This document shows positions 1 through 12,929 of a stretch of DNA of 64,000 bases, piece after piece. Origin of the DNA: Cyclina sinensis (lineage: Eukaryota > Mollusca > Bivalvia > Venerida > Veneridae); contig JAAONU010000001.1 in the NCBI GenBank assembly GCA_012932295.1, forward strand, positions 39,108,780 to 39,172,779, given 5' to 3'. The stretch's first letter is position 1; each line of letters opens with the position of its first letter. Both the position numbers and the translations under genes were made by a program. The notes beneath the pieces were generated by a model. It was not told where the DNA came from and did no database searches. It worked only from the letters and a program-made list of their open reading frames with translations.

Positions 1-3000
1 TACATACCAACACAGGAGAAAAGAAGAAAAACTTAAGCCAGGTAGATATTTCAAGTACTTAAGTATCTAATCATTAGATTCTAATGTAACAGGTAGATTA
101 ATTTTAGTCAGGTAAATATCTTATGCTAAGGTCACTTGTATTAAAACAACATTTCTTTTAAATAAATGATTTTGGTAATTGAATGCAAAAACAAGTTATT
201 CCTGAGAAAATCAGCCAAAGACTATGTCATTTGGTAGAAAACTCCTACTGGAGAAAAAAAAAAACATGTGAAAGGAACTTAAATATTTATATTCTAGAAT
301 TAAACATTTAAAAGATAAGTACTTATACTTTTCAAGATGAATTACAAAATACAAGATCATTTGTTTGTTCTAGTTGGGTGGAAAATGACACCGATGATAT
401 AAACAAATTCTGTGATAATCAATGAATACAATAAAAATTTGTATTTTCAGGTCAACAAGGCAATAAAAATGTTTCTCAGCAGCTCAGATAACTGGAATTA
501 CTGTTCTTGTCTCTAAGGGTTGTATGAGGACTGAAGCTAAAATGCAACAAGTTAAGTACGACCAATGAGACATGGCTTTGTTTCCATGGCCCTGACACAT
601 AGTGATACAACTCCTTATTTTCAAAGACAGCCAACATACAACATTGTCAGGAGTCACATTTATCAAAGATATGCATAAAGTTATCCAACTTGAGAGTTGT
701 CCAGAAAAATCCATCAACAATGCAAAATACATACCAACACAGGAAAAAAGAAGAAAAACTTAAGCCAGGTAGATATTTCAAGTATTTAAGTATCTAATGT
801 AACAGGTAGATATCTGTTAAATGATTTTTTTTCAGTTCTTTTAATATAGAAGAAATATTTTAAAGCAATTAACCTAAAACGTATGTCAGCAGGGAAAGTT
901 TTTTTCAGATGAAACAAATAGTTACACAATGAAAAATCAGATTAATTGTAGCAAGATAGATATTTGTTTCATCAGTATGGCTTCAGTTAGTAAAAGAAAC
1001 AGTACTTTTCTGTTAAATGAATTTCTTGGCTTTTTGAATATCAAAGGAAATAACAGAAAAAAAACTTTATTCAATCGTGTTTTCAAGGCAACAGGGCACA
1101 GAGGAATTCTCATCAGCTAAGATCAAAAGAAAGATGATTGTTGTATTGTCAAAATGTTCAACATGGTTCCACTTAATATGTTAGATACAAAGTAACAGAT
1201 GAAAAAAGACAATTAATTGTAGCCTGATAAATATTTTATATTAAATCAACATTCCTCTTAAATAAATAATTTTGGCAATTGAATATAAGTACTAATTATT
1301 CCTGAGAAAATCAGCAAAAGACTGTGTCATTTGGTAGAAAACTCCTGCTGGAGAAAAAAAACATGTGAAAGTAACTTCAGTATTGATATTCTAGATTTAA
1401 ATATTTAAAAGATAAGTACTTATACTTTTCAAGATGATTTACAAAATACAAGATCATTTGTTTGTTCTAGTAGGGTGGAAAATGACAAAAATGATATAAA
1501 CAAATTTTATGATAATCAATGAATACATAAAAAATTTGTATTTGCAGGTCAACACGGCAATTGAAATGTTTCTCAGCAGCTCAGATCACTGGAAATACTT
1601 CCTTTGTCTCTAAGGGTTGTATGAGGACTGAAGCTAAAATGCAACAAGTTAAGTACGACCAGTGAGACATGGCTTTGTTTCTGTGGCCCTGACACATAGT
1701 GATACAACTCCTTATTTTCAAAGACAGCCAACATACAACATTGTCAGGAGTCATGTTTATCAAAGATATGCATAAAGTTATCCAACTTGAGAGTTGTCCA
1801 GAAAAATCCACCAAAATACATACCAACACAGGAGAAAAAAGAAAAACTTAAGCCAGGTAGATATTTCAAGTATTAAAGTATCTAATGTAACAGGTAGATA
1901 TCTGTTAAATGATTTTTTTTAGTTCTTTTAATATAGAAGAAATATTTTTAAGCAATTAACCTAAAACGTATGTCAGCAGGGAAAGTTTTATCCAGATGAA
2001 ACAAATAGTTACACAATGAAAAATCAGATTAATTGTAACAAGATAGATATTTGTTTCATCAGTGTGGCTTCAGTTAGTAAAAGAAACAGTACTTTTCTGT
2101 TAAATGAATTTCTTGGCTTATTTGAATATCAAAGGAAATAACAGAAACAAACTTTATTGAATCGTGTTTTCAAGGTAACAGGGCACAGAGGAATTCTCAT
2201 CAGATAAGATCAAAAGAAAGATGATTGTTGTATTGTCAAAATGTTCAGCATGGTTCCACATAATATGCTAGATACAAAGTGACACATGAAAAAAGACATT
2301 TAATTTTAGAGAGGTTAATTTTTTTTTATGCTAATGTCACTTATTTTAAAACAATATATCTCGAAAATAAATGATGGCAATTGAATATAAAAACTAATTA
2401 TACCTGAGCAAATCAGCAAAAGACTGTCTTTGGTAGGAAACTCCTGCTGGAGAAAAAGAAAATGTGAAAGTTGCTTTAATATTCATATTCCATATTTGAA
2501 TATTTAAAAGATAAGTTCTTATACCTTCCAACATGATTTACAAAATTCAATATATTTGTTTGTTTTAGTTGGGTGGAAAATGACACAAATTATATAAACA
2601 AATTTTATTATAATGAATACATAAAAAATTTGTATTTTCAGGTCAAGAAGACAAAGAAAATGTTTCTCAGCAGATCAGATCACTGGAATTACAGATCAGT
2701 GGAAAGACTGTCCTTGTCTGTAAGAGTTGTTCGAAGACTGAAGCTAAAAGGCAGTGGGTTGAGAATGACCAATGAGACATGGCTTTGTTTTCATGGCTCT
2801 GACACATAGTGATACAACTCTATATCTTTAAAGACAGCCAGCATGCAACGTTGGCAGGAGTTTTGTATATCAAAGACATTCATAGAATAATCCTACATCA
2901 GAGTGTTAGAGGAAAGTCCATCACGAATGGAAAAGAAATTAGAACACAGTGAACAAAAAGAAAAAAGTGTTGTCAGGTAGATATTTCAAGTGGTTTAGTA

Positions 3001-4510
3001 GCTTATATAGCAGGCAGATCTGTGTTAAATGAATGTTTTAAGCCATTCTATAGGAGGAGAAATATACTCGAGCAATTCAGCTCATGGAAATTATTATAGA
3101 TGTTATACGTAGCTACCCAAAAATTAAATTAATAGTAATGAGCTAGATATTTCAAGTATTATTTAATTAGCTAAGGAAAACAGTATATTTCTGTCAAATG
3201 AATTTCTAAGATTATTTGAATTTTAAAGGAAATTAAAGAAAAAATGTAATACAATTGTGTTTTCAGGGCACACAGGGTTTCTCAGCAGCTGATATTGCTG
3301 AAAAAGATATTTTCTCATCATAGTGTTCAAAACAGTTCCACCAAAAATGCCAAAAACAAAGTGATGCTAGAAAAATAATGGAAAACTATAGTCAGTTAGA
3401 TATTTAAATAACGCTAAAGTCATTTGTATCAAAGCTATGTATCTAATAAATGAATCATTTTTGTAATTGGATGTAAACACAAATTATTCCTGAAATAATT
3501 ATTCTCTATGATAATCAATGAATACATACAGAATTTTTTTTTTCAGGTGAACAAGACACTATAAAAGGTTATCAGCAGCTCAGATCACAGGAAAGATTTC
3601 CATGTCTCTAAGGGTTGTACGAGGACTGAAGCTAAAAGGCTATGAGTTAAGTGTGACAAAAGAGGCATGGCTTTGTTTTCATGGCCCTGACACATATTAC
3701 TACACATTTTCAAAGACAGCCAACATACAACATTGTTAGGAGTCATGTTTATCAAGGACATTCAAAGAGGTTCCTTCATCAGAGTGTTCAAGAAAAATCC
3801 CCCAAAATGTGCAAAAAAACATTGCCACACAATGGAATTAAACTGTAACCAGGTAGATACTTTGATTATTTTTATAGCTACTGTAACAAGTTGATCTCTG
3901 TTAAATGAATATTTAAAGTAAATTTGATATATAGAAAAAAATTATTCATGAGAAATTAGGTCGAAACTTGTACCATCAGGGAAATTTTTTTTTGGATTTA
4001 ATATAAAAATTACTGATTATTATAGCAAGGATAATATTTATATATTGCTTCTGCAGCTAAGGGAAACTTTTTAAACCCTTAAATTAGGATTTTTCCAATT
4101 ATATTATTTTGTTATTTCCGTGGTTTTTAGATGTTGAAAAATGTCAACAAAACAAGGTTATTAAAGGAATTCATCTTATTGCTTCAAGCACAAGCATGTG
4201 AAAAAAATGATAAAAAATATCCACTATTTTATTAATTTCTTAGAATTATGTTTTCAGACAAGAGAGCTGACAGGGTTAGGCATAGACTGAAACTGAAAAG
4301 CAAGGAGTTTAGTATAACCAAACAGACATAGCTTTGCTCTCATGGCACCCAGACACAAATGGAAACTCAACTGACTCAGCTCTTCAGGCAAAGAAAGTCC
4401 ATGTTTGAGTGTTAAGTAGAGGAACATTCATAGAATTATTCTTCAGCAACCTGTTTCAAACAACTCAATTTAAAATTAGGAATTACTTAGCTGCACAGTG
4501 AAAAAGGAGT
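1..4510. repeat. Decaying higher-order tandem array, unit about 0.7-1.1 kb
   Basis: Units start with a TACATACCAACACAGGAG-like block at about 1, 729 and 1817. More diverged equivalents begin near 2930, 3815 and 4490. Successive spacings of about 1088, 1113, 885 and 675 bp, with falling similarity, show decay from left to right; the first unit has lost about 360 bp. Each full unit holds two related halves. Each half contains a pyrimidine/TTTTCAG acceptor-like step followed by a conserved TTTCTCAGCAGCT block (near 449, 1083, 1547, 2167, 2639, 3259, 3544). Minus-strand open frames at 484-732 and 1581-1829 are the same repeat segment read twice, with no codon-level evidence of a gene. The array continues beyond the left edge of the window. 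Confidence 0.85.
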
Positions 4511-4770
4511 TCATAGCCAGGTAAACTTTTTGTCTTGCTACTATCCCTTTTATGTGAACTATTTTTTCTTTTAAATGTTTAATGTTTTCAGTATTTATAA
4601 AGCTAGAAAGAAATGAGATGATGGAAGAAATTATTCATATAATATGTTATTAGCCTAAGTTTTCCTTGATTGAACTATAATGAAATTTTTTTAACTGTTA
4701 AAGACAGGATGTATGAGAATATGAAGAAAATATCATGTCATCAGCAGAAGTTTTCCTTGATGGGAAAAAG

Positions 4771-5920
4771 TGACCTTGAAAAGCAAAACGGTTTCTAATC
4801 AGTTACAAAAGAACACTTGGATCCAGATTCCTCAAACTTAGCATGTAGGTAGGTCATGACCAGTAGATGACCCCTAGAGCTTTTCAGGTCACCAGGTCAA
4901 AGACCAAGGATACAGAGACCTTGAAAAGCAGAATGATTTCTGAAGAATGAATAACTATAGAACATTTGGGTTCATGTCCTAAAACTTAGTATGTGTGTTG
5001 GTCATGACCAGTAGATAACCCCTATAGTTTTTCAGGTCATCAGGTCAAAGGCCAAGGTCACAGTGACCTTGAAAAGCAAACTGGTTACTGATGAATTTCT
5101 ATATGCTTAGACCAAGGTCCCAAAAACTTCATAGGCCGGCTGGGCCTGACCAGTAGATGACTCCTGTTGTTTTTAGGATTATTATGTCAAAGGTCAAGGT
5201 CACAGTATTCTTGAAAATCAGAATGGTTTCCGCTTAATATCTGGGGAATCCTTGGACCCAGGTTCGTCGAATTTAATATGTAGGTTGATCATAACAAATA
5301 GATGACTTCTATAGATTGTCAGATCATTAGGTAAAAGTCAAGGTCAGAATGACCTTGAAAAGCAAAACAGTTTCTGATCAAAAACTACAGAATGCCTGGG
5401 CTCAGGCTTCCTAAAACTTCCTAGGCAGGTTGGTAATGGCCACTAGATCACCCCTAATGTTTTAGGGTCATTAGATCAAAGGTAAAGATCATATTGACTG
5501 AAAAATGCTTTCTGATGAATAACTAGAGAATGCTTGAGTCTAGGGTCGTTAAATTTGCAATGCTGGTTGATAATGACCTATAGATGACTTATATCACTTT
5601 TAGTTAGTTTACTTTATACCAAATTTATTTTAGTTCGATTGTGTAGGAAGCTTTTAGCTTATAGACAGACTCTCTACACACACACTTTTGGGGTCACTTG
5701 GTCAAAGTTCATTGTCAGAATAACACTAAACAGAAAAGTGGTTTCCAATCAATAACTAGAGAACCCTCTGGCATAGCTTCACATACTTGCTATGCAGGTT
5801 GGTCTGTTAAGGAGATGACCCCTATTGTCTTTGAGGTCACTAGGTTAAAGGTAACAATGGCCATACACCATAAAGAGGAAAACAGATTTTGATTGATAAC
5901 TGGAGAACCCTTTGGCCTTG
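4771..5920. repeat. Tandem array, about 145-bp unit with AAGGTCA/TGACCTT palindromes
   Basis: Units begin with GACCTTGAAAAGCA-like sequence near 4771, 4918, 5066, 5211, 5351 and 5497, with a worn unit from about 5700. Each contains a GGTCATGACCAGTAGATGACC block and an AGGTCAAAGGTCAAGGTCACA block. The best palindrome, CAAGGTCACAGTGACCTTG at 5053-5071, is an inverted pair of AAGGTCA half-sites with a 3-bp spacer. Divergence among units is substantial. The family looks like a common molluscan satellite-type repeat; that identity is from memory. Confidence 0.85.
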
Positions 5921-6440
5921 CTGCCTCAAAACTTCCTGCCTACCCACCCTCCCACATTACTACCAACCTACCTACCCATGCAGTTCCTATACTTTTTCAT
6001 GTTCTTTCATGTTCTCCATTAATTGAACTTTATACATTTTATAACCAAAGTGTCATTGACATAATCTGCAGTTCCTTTCATTCATCCACTTGCCATGGCC
6101 AATAGCTTTTGATATCAGAAGCCCCTGTCATCCTGCCATTGATGTACTGACACAAGTCCCTGTCTTAACTTCCTATACTTTTATGGCTGCCTCTAGGGAT
6201 AAGACGCTGGGGAGGGGGGCATGTTTTACAAACATCTCTTGTTACCATATTTTTGTGCAATTTGCAACTGTAGTTTGTCTGTTTGATATGGTCATTATTG
6301 GTGTAAATTATTGTAATGAATGTCAACATTCCTTGCACAGGGGTACAGATGTAGTCACAAAACACCCACTACAGAAGAGGAGGAGGCATGGGCTTTTCTG
6401 ACATTCAGAATGATTCATCATCATCAACAACACCTTCATT
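5921..6440. other. Gene-free stretch
   Basis: No exon with paired splice sites, transposon protein or RNA gene was found. Open frames of up to about 100 codons on either strand overlap one another and resemble nothing recognised. The left part is the last worn remnant of the preceding array. Confidence 0.5.
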
Positions 6441-6692
6441 ATACTACACAAGAAAACAAGAAAACTTAGCAGTCAACAAAAATGAAGAAAAGAGGAAAAA
6501 GAGAAAAAAATGAAAAGAAAAGAAAAAAAATGAAAAAGAAAAAAAAAGAAAAAGAAAAAAAAAGAAAAAAATGATAAAGAAAAGAAAAAAAAAGAAAAAG
6601 AAAAAAAAATGAAAAAAAAGAGAAAAAAACAACAAAAAAAATGAAAATAATCAAAAGAAAAGAAAAAAATGAAAGAAAGTTTTTTAAAAAGG
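6441..6692 (+). repeat. Polypurine GA/A-rich tract
   Basis: About 200 bases are almost purely purine on the plus strand (GAAAAAAAAG-type words, with scattered T or C from ATG and AAC steps). The poly-Phe/Ser open frames on the opposite strand are a by-product. Mirror-type polypurine tracts can form triplex DNA and are prone to length change. Confidence 0.85.
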
Positions 6693-7142
6693 GAGATATA
6701 TATGACTGTAAGATATGTGTATAGTGACTTTTTTCCAATATATTTTACAGTTCTAAAGTGTACACTATGTTAAAAATACTATGCTATTGTTGAAGTGTTG
6801 CCATAAAACCTGTGTAATATGTAAGAATACAGATATGCTACTTTTGAGGGAGAGTTTGTCGATCAGTTGTGTAAGTACTGGGTCTTAGCTTTGGAATGAT
6901 TTTTCTGCTTTATTTTGGGCTCTTTTTTTTCTTCTTATTAAATAAAAGTTCCAGACTTGTCACTTTCAAATGGTAAAGTCTTTCATCCCCCACAGCACCC
7001 CCTGCACTGCACTGCACATGCACTGAGGGTTTGCCAGATGAAAATGTTCAGGTCGGGAGCTTTTAATATAATAAGGAAACGTTTCTGCCTTTTCTTTTTT
7101 TCAGTAGGATGCAGAAAGTCAGACCTAGTTAAAGATCCAGGA
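6693..7142. other. Gene-free stretch
   Basis: AT-rich sequence with one AATAAA hexamer near 6939 on the plus strand. No supported exon. It could be part of a 3' UTR of a plus-strand gene, but no upstream coding exon was found. Confidence 0.4.
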
Positions 7143-7556
7143 AAACATATATTGCATTTGCAGATTTGACTGATGAAGTGTGTAGATGTATTTTGTAACA
7201 GTCCTGTTACATCTAGAATAGAATTGTTGGCCTATAAAACAGATTTTGTTGATGTTTGTGCTTAGTATTGGAATAGTTGATAGTTGAATACTAAAATTTG
7301 TGTTTTATACATTGTTTCTATGTTAAAGAAAGATATATACTGTATATAAACATATATTGCATTTGCAGATTTGACTGATGAAGTGTGTAGATGTATTTTG
7401 TAACAGTCCTGTTACATCTAGAATAGAATTGTTGGCCTATAAAACAGATTTTGTTGATGTTTGTGCTTAGTATTTGAATAGTTGATAGTTGAATACTAAA
7501 ATTTGTGTTTTATACATGGTTTTGATGTTAAATAAAGACATGTAGAGTATATAAAC
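7143..7556. repeat. Two-copy tandem duplication, 205-bp period
   Basis: The block beginning AAACATATATTGCATTTGC at 7143 recurs at 7348 with only a few substitutions, up to about 7556. Each copy contains the small hairpin TGTAACAGTCCTGTTACA. High identity implies a recent duplication. Confidence 0.9.
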
Positions 7557-8770
7557 ATAATATGCTGTAATCAAGCAAATTAAGCTCACATTTTGTAAGA
7601 TACAGGAATTCGTGTCAGTAATCAACAGTATTGGTAGAATTGAAAAGATGTTCTTGTATTTTATTGACATGTAATGATCATTTTATGTCTTAACTTGAAT
7701 GCTGTTACTATATTTCTACTGACATATACAAGTATTGTTGATTGAGAACTGTTGCATAATTATGTAGATCACGACTGTATCCAAAACGCTCAAAGGTCAT
7801 AAATTGCCTAGGAATAAAATCAGATACATTGTAAAATTAAAAGTTACTGAACTCTTGTTGCCAAGTAGGGAACTGATTAGTGTTAGTATTTTGTTATTAG
7901 TGATAAATTTTGTTAGTTATTTACTTATCACTTATTCTGTTGTGAAACATATGAGACAGAAGTCACCTTTTAGTTAATGTACTGTATCATCTTCAACCCC
8001 ATCTGAGTAATATTTATACAGTTGTATGTTGTACAATTTATGTCTTACACAAACTATGTTCTTTAATGAACATTTAAGATTTCTGTCAAAGCTGAGTTTC
8101 TACACATGTTACGATTTCTTTCATAAAATTAGTGTATCTACCCTTTGTGCCTGATATGTGTATTATGTGTATTATGTTTTGTATAAAATCTCTTTCTCCT
8201 TTACTGACCAACAAAGATTTATTAAATAGAAATAATTTAACATATTTCATTTGGATTGTTTTCTAATTAACACAGTCTTATGTAACATGTATGCATGTGA
8301 TATAAACACTAGAAAAGTTTTATATTGAATGCTGTTAATTTATGCATTAAGTGTTGATGAAGACTATAAGATGTAAAGTCTAAATTTTCCATTTGGAAAA
8401 TCCAGTTAGGCTTCCTTAATAAAGTTGGATATTGTATGTTTCCTGAAGTTGCTATAGGTTAAAATTCACTATCAAGGCTATGGAAGAAAGTTTTACAAAC
8501 CCTACAATATGTAAGACTGATTTGGTGGACATTCTGTGGTGCTTTTGAGAGTTATGATGTGTAAGTTGGAGGGAAAACCTGCTTAGAAATTTGGTAGAAG
8601 CAAAGGAGTGTAAACCGTCACTACTCTCACTGGCAGAGGAGTGATCAGCCATCTCTGGTGGGCGTACTAATATATTGTCATAACTCAACAACAGCTACAT
8701 GAAAGGGTCATAACTCTACAGGTGAATAAAAGGATCATAACTCTACATAGTTTAGGTTAAAATCCTGTTT
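7557..8770. other. Gene-free AT-rich stretch
   Basis: No exon, RNA gene or recognisable element. Several plus-strand AATAAA-type hexamers and the absence of dispersed repeats would suit an untranslated region, but nothing ties it to a coding gene. Confidence 0.4.
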
Positions 8771-9242
8771 ACCATTATCCATTGATTGAGACTGCAATCG
8801 ATGCATTTAGGAATCCAGTGCCTATATGTCCATAAGATGCATCGTGTAAAGGGGCTTGTCTGATTCCCTGGGCTGGCAGGTTAGTAGATAAGAGTCTCTC
8901 TGGGTTGGTCAACAGAAGTGGAGTAGGTGCCAACAGGATTGGTAAGCAAACAGTATCACTCTGCCAGAGTTGGTCTGTTTGGTAGGTTTTATTGTGGCAA
9001 CAGGCTGTCAGGTCAAGTCAGGTCAGTAGCAGTGTCCGGTCTAAATGCTGCTATCCATTGATTGAGACTGCAATCAATGCCATCGAGGATTCCAGTGCTT
9101 ACATATCCGTAAGATGGTTTTTTGGTAAGGGTAGTCTACCTTCTACCCAGAGCTGGCGGGGTAGAGGTTATGTAGGCTGGTCTTGGCATGTCAAAAAGAA
9201 GTGGAGGCACAAACAGGCTTGGTAAGCAAGTGTCCTAACTCT
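8771..9242. repeat. Diverged tandem duplication, about 285-bp period
   Basis: The block starting ATCCATTGATTGAGACTGCA near 8778 is repeated near 9055. Both copies continue through matching GAAGTGGAG and CAACAGGATTGGTAAGCAA-like segments. The 77-codon plus-strand frame at 8992-9225 lies inside the second copy and is disrupted in the first, so it is not treated as a gene. Confidence 0.75.
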
Positions 9243-11631
9243 GCAGTTAAGGTTTGCCATTGTAGATGTTGTTTAGCTACCACAAGACTTGGTACTTGAA
9301 GTTAGCTTTTTGTGATCTATCTTTGTCCTAACATTTTTCTTAAGTGCTTGTCCTTGCATATTGCTTTGGTTAGAACATCACTCCTCAGGTTTATACAAGT
9401 TTGTTGAAGCCAAATGGAAAAGTAGGTCAACCTCTGCTTGCACTGATTGCTTGATAGGTGCCACCAAAAATGGCTGTCAGAAAAATTGAGAAACACATTC
9501 AGTAAGAGCTGTCATTATCTGATGCTTGTGTATAGTTTAAATTATGCTGAGATTGTTAATAATAATAAATTATAGATATGCCATAAGAAAACAAGTAACT
9601 ATTGTATTTGTTAGTTGGCTTAAATGGGTAAAAAACACATTTTGTTATAAAAGTTGTATTTTCTTTTATGCTTGTCTACAAGAATTGTAATAATTGTCAC
9701 TATGTATAATGGTCAGAATTCTGCAGTACAGATTCTGTTTTGGTTGCTATAGAAACTGTATACATGTATTACTTCTGTAAAAATCTGTCATCTCTCTTCT
9801 CTAATGTTTATTTAAAAAAAACAGTTAAATTTTTGAAATTTGAGAACCATGTAAGTGTGTTCGATTCCCTCCCTAGGCTAAATTACTAGCTGGTGAAAAA
9901 GGGACAGATTGCCTGGTGGTCCCACATGGTTTCTCAGTCTTTCTTCAAAATAAATCTTAGTGCTGTGGACCTGAAATGGTCGAGAATGTTTTTAAAAAGT
10001 GAAAGAAAAAAGGTAAGAGAGATGGAAATTACCTCTGTTTAACTTTGTGTAAAAGCCTTGCCAGTACAACTAAATACATGCATATGCAGTTATTTTCTGC
10101 TCTTTTTTTCAGTGGTTACAACAACATAAATTTATAATAAAAAGTGTAAGGCCATTACTTCATGGGTCACACAGACCTGGAAAAGTCGTTGAAAATGTAC
10201 TTTCCTAGAAAAGTCATCGTGAAAATCGAAAATTAAGCTATTTTGACTTTTTCGGCGAATTCAAATGATTTTGAGTGAGAGTCAATTGTTGACTTTGATG
10301 CGGTAGTAATATTGATTACAGGAGGTTTTGCTACCAACTGGTTCACTTCCTGTATGTTTTCACACCTCAAATAGTTTTGAGGTAGAAGTTTCACTACCTG
10401 TATGTTTTTGCTACCTATATATATGTATAGTAGTACCTTGTTTGTGCCATATTGTAAATTCAGTATTCAAATTCATAAAGAAATCTTTTATTGGATGGAG
10501 AGATGGGAAATATAATTTGATAAAATATATTTATTATTCATACTTTTATTTACGACATAATCATAAAATAACAATTTGTATCAAGAAATGAATAATAGAA
10601 AAAGAACGGAATGTCTATATACACAAAAAAAACTAAAGCACAGTAAATGAAGCAAAAGTAAACAGAAGACCTATTCTTGTGAACGGACATATGCTCCCAA
10701 AGCCATACTTAGGGCAAGAACATGTTTTTCACTGGAAATGAAGGCTAGATAGTATAGGAAAGTGTGAAAGAAGAAGTGTGAAAGGAGAAAGGAATGTTAA
10801 CAAACACATGTCAGTAGGTTGGTGTAGGCACACATTTAATAAAACATAAATTACTGAACATATAGTGTGAAGGTTATCTGTCTGTGAAATGAAGCACAAA
10901 TGCCTGAACCTCTGTGCAATGGTATCTAAAAACAAGCATTTGTCATGTTATCTGAAAGTTCCATTTTATTATTTATCATAAACACCATGTCAAACACTGC
11001 TGCTGCTGAAATATAATTACTGCTTTAGAAATTAAAACTATTATTACTGAGATGTCAGATGACATCAATGCAGTTTCACTTGTCTGCACTGTAAAAATTA
11101 GTGTTTTTAATTCACTTTGCACAAAGATATTACAATTAAATACACATTGTTTTATAGGAGACAGCTGATTGAAGGAAAAAAAGTGACTAAGACTACTGAT
11201 AAATCCTTGAAAGTGTGAGGACCTTGCAAGTGGTAGCCAAGAAAAGACTCGGGTAACCAGAGATGCCCATAGAAATTTTAGGACGGCTTAATGGAACAAT
11301 ATTTACTTTAATATTACTAATAGTTTCTAAAAAAATTATATTAATTTTGTCAGTTTGCGACATTAAATAAAACCTGCAAAAAATGTAAAACATAATACCT
11401 GTTTCAATCCTGAACTGTAAAATCCTGGAAAGAAGTTTTAAATTGTAAATGTCAGACTTTATCTGCTACTCTTTGAAAAAGTAACAGTGCAAGGGGAACA
11501 ACTCCAGTTCTGTTTTTGGGACTAAAAAGAAAAGTAAGAACTCGAAACAACTTTCATTCACCATACAAACTTTCTTCATTTTATCAGACACAAAAATGGT
11601 GTTTCTTATGACAAAATTAACGATCTGCATT
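9243..11631. other. Gene-free stretch with possible old repeat remnants
   Basis: No supported exon on either strand. A GTGTTCGATTCCC motif near 9859 resembles a tRNA B box but lacks an A box and cloverleaf, so it may be an old SINE trace. The sequence near 10150-10260 (CCTGGAAAAGTC repeated as CCTAGAAAAGTC) is a small internal repeat. The remainder is AT-rich and unremarkable. Confidence 0.4.
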
Positions 11632-11680
11632 ATTATGCCTGCCAAGTATAGTCAGTATTGACTTTTGCTAGTAGTAAGTT
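11632..11680 (+). mobile_element. Solo 3' end fragment of a non-LTR retrotransposon
   Basis: The sequence around GCCTGCCAAGTATAGTCAGT is the reverse complement of the block at about 15677-15711, which lies in the 3' region of the LINE copy on the minus strand. Only the 3' end is present, consistent with extreme 5' truncation. Confidence 0.6.
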
Positions 11681-12929
11681 GGTGTTATGGGGGGAAAGCA
11701 TGCATTTCCAAAATCAAAGCACTGAAGTCACTGAATTTGGGTCACAGAACCATTAGTGTTGCCAATATTTTCTTTTCCTTCCATTTTGCAGAAAGGTTGT
11801 TTAAAAGTGTTCATATCTCATAATTATTGGTTGATCATATAAGAGACAGAATACTCCTCTACATGCTGCATCAGTGTACTCGGTATTGAACTTTGAAAAC
11901 CACTGTCCTGTCGAAAATACTCCCACATATCACTTTGTCAGTAGAGTATTATGTAGTTTCATGTTAATACATGATATTGCCTTATAGTTATGAACAATAA
12001 TTTAATATGAAAAATAACAACGGACATATGCATAAGAACGTCATGGTTCATACTTCTGCATTACACTTTATCAATGAAATTTATCAAAGTGTGAAGTTGA
12101 TATATCCAGTACTTTTGAGTGATTCATCGGCCATAAATTAAGGATAAAAAATCACAAAGGACAATAACTGCAAAATTGTGCTAAGAAAGTTGTGGTTCTT
12201 GGACACTGCGATCTCTTCAGAAAGATCTGTCCATCAACGTAGGTAAGTTTGATAAATTACAAATGGCAATAACTTTAAAATTATGCTAAAGAGATCTATA
12301 TTTTCCCAATGAGGTCTATCCATCTTTCGTTTCATCAAAGAAGTTGCGGAAAGCTGGATATAATAAAATTCAAGAAGTAATTGCCTAAGATCAGGTGTAT
12401 GAAGTTGAAATACTAGACAGTTAGTGTAAGTGTCCAAACCAGTATCTATAAGTAATAAAATTGCACCTAGTTAATGCTGTATTAATGGATTTTTGGTCGG
12501 TCAATACATATAATTCGGATTTGGTACCTGGGTTCTAACTAGCCTTTTATCGCTTGTCGCGTGCGACATGCCTTCAGGCTTAGGGCTGTGTTTCCGATAT
12601 GCTTTGAAGTCACCTACATCCCTTAATTGTCAAAGGGACATGTCTTTGATAAACAACAATTACATCAGATAGTTATCAATAGAACACCACGTGCTCTCCG
12701 TTAATTGATGTCAGTCAAGTGAAGCGACTGGGAGCGATCAACCAATGACAGCTTACTGTACGGAACGTGTGACGTAAAACATTCGGCAGCGTTATTAAGC
12801 ACCGCCCTAATTTTTTTTTGACGGGTATTTTCTTTGATGTGTCGATAGATGTAGCATGCCAGTTCCTATTTATTAGAACTTTTATTGATCGAAATATTTT
12901 CACGGGTTTTCATTTTTTAATCATTGGCA
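11681..12929. other. Gene-free stretch with a dispersed repeat near 12040-12440
   Basis: Two related blocks (CACAAAGGACAATAACTGCAAAATTGTG and a second one about 130 bp on) plus 'AGAGATCT...TCCATC' segments form a worn internally repeated element of a type frequent in this window. The 12530-12900 part is more CG-containing but has no supported gene. Confidence 0.45.

Noticed and set aside
484..1829. Two similar 82-codon minus-strand frames (484-732, 1581-1829)
   Set aside because: They are the same tandem-repeat segment. Similarity reflects recent duplication, the frame is broken in the older units, and there is no domain.
6444..6738. Two minus-strand Phe/Ser-rich frames
   Set aside because: Translation of the polypurine tract; low complexity only.
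9850..9880. tRNA gene at GTGTTCGATTCCC
   Set aside because: No A box or cloverleaf could be drawn around it.
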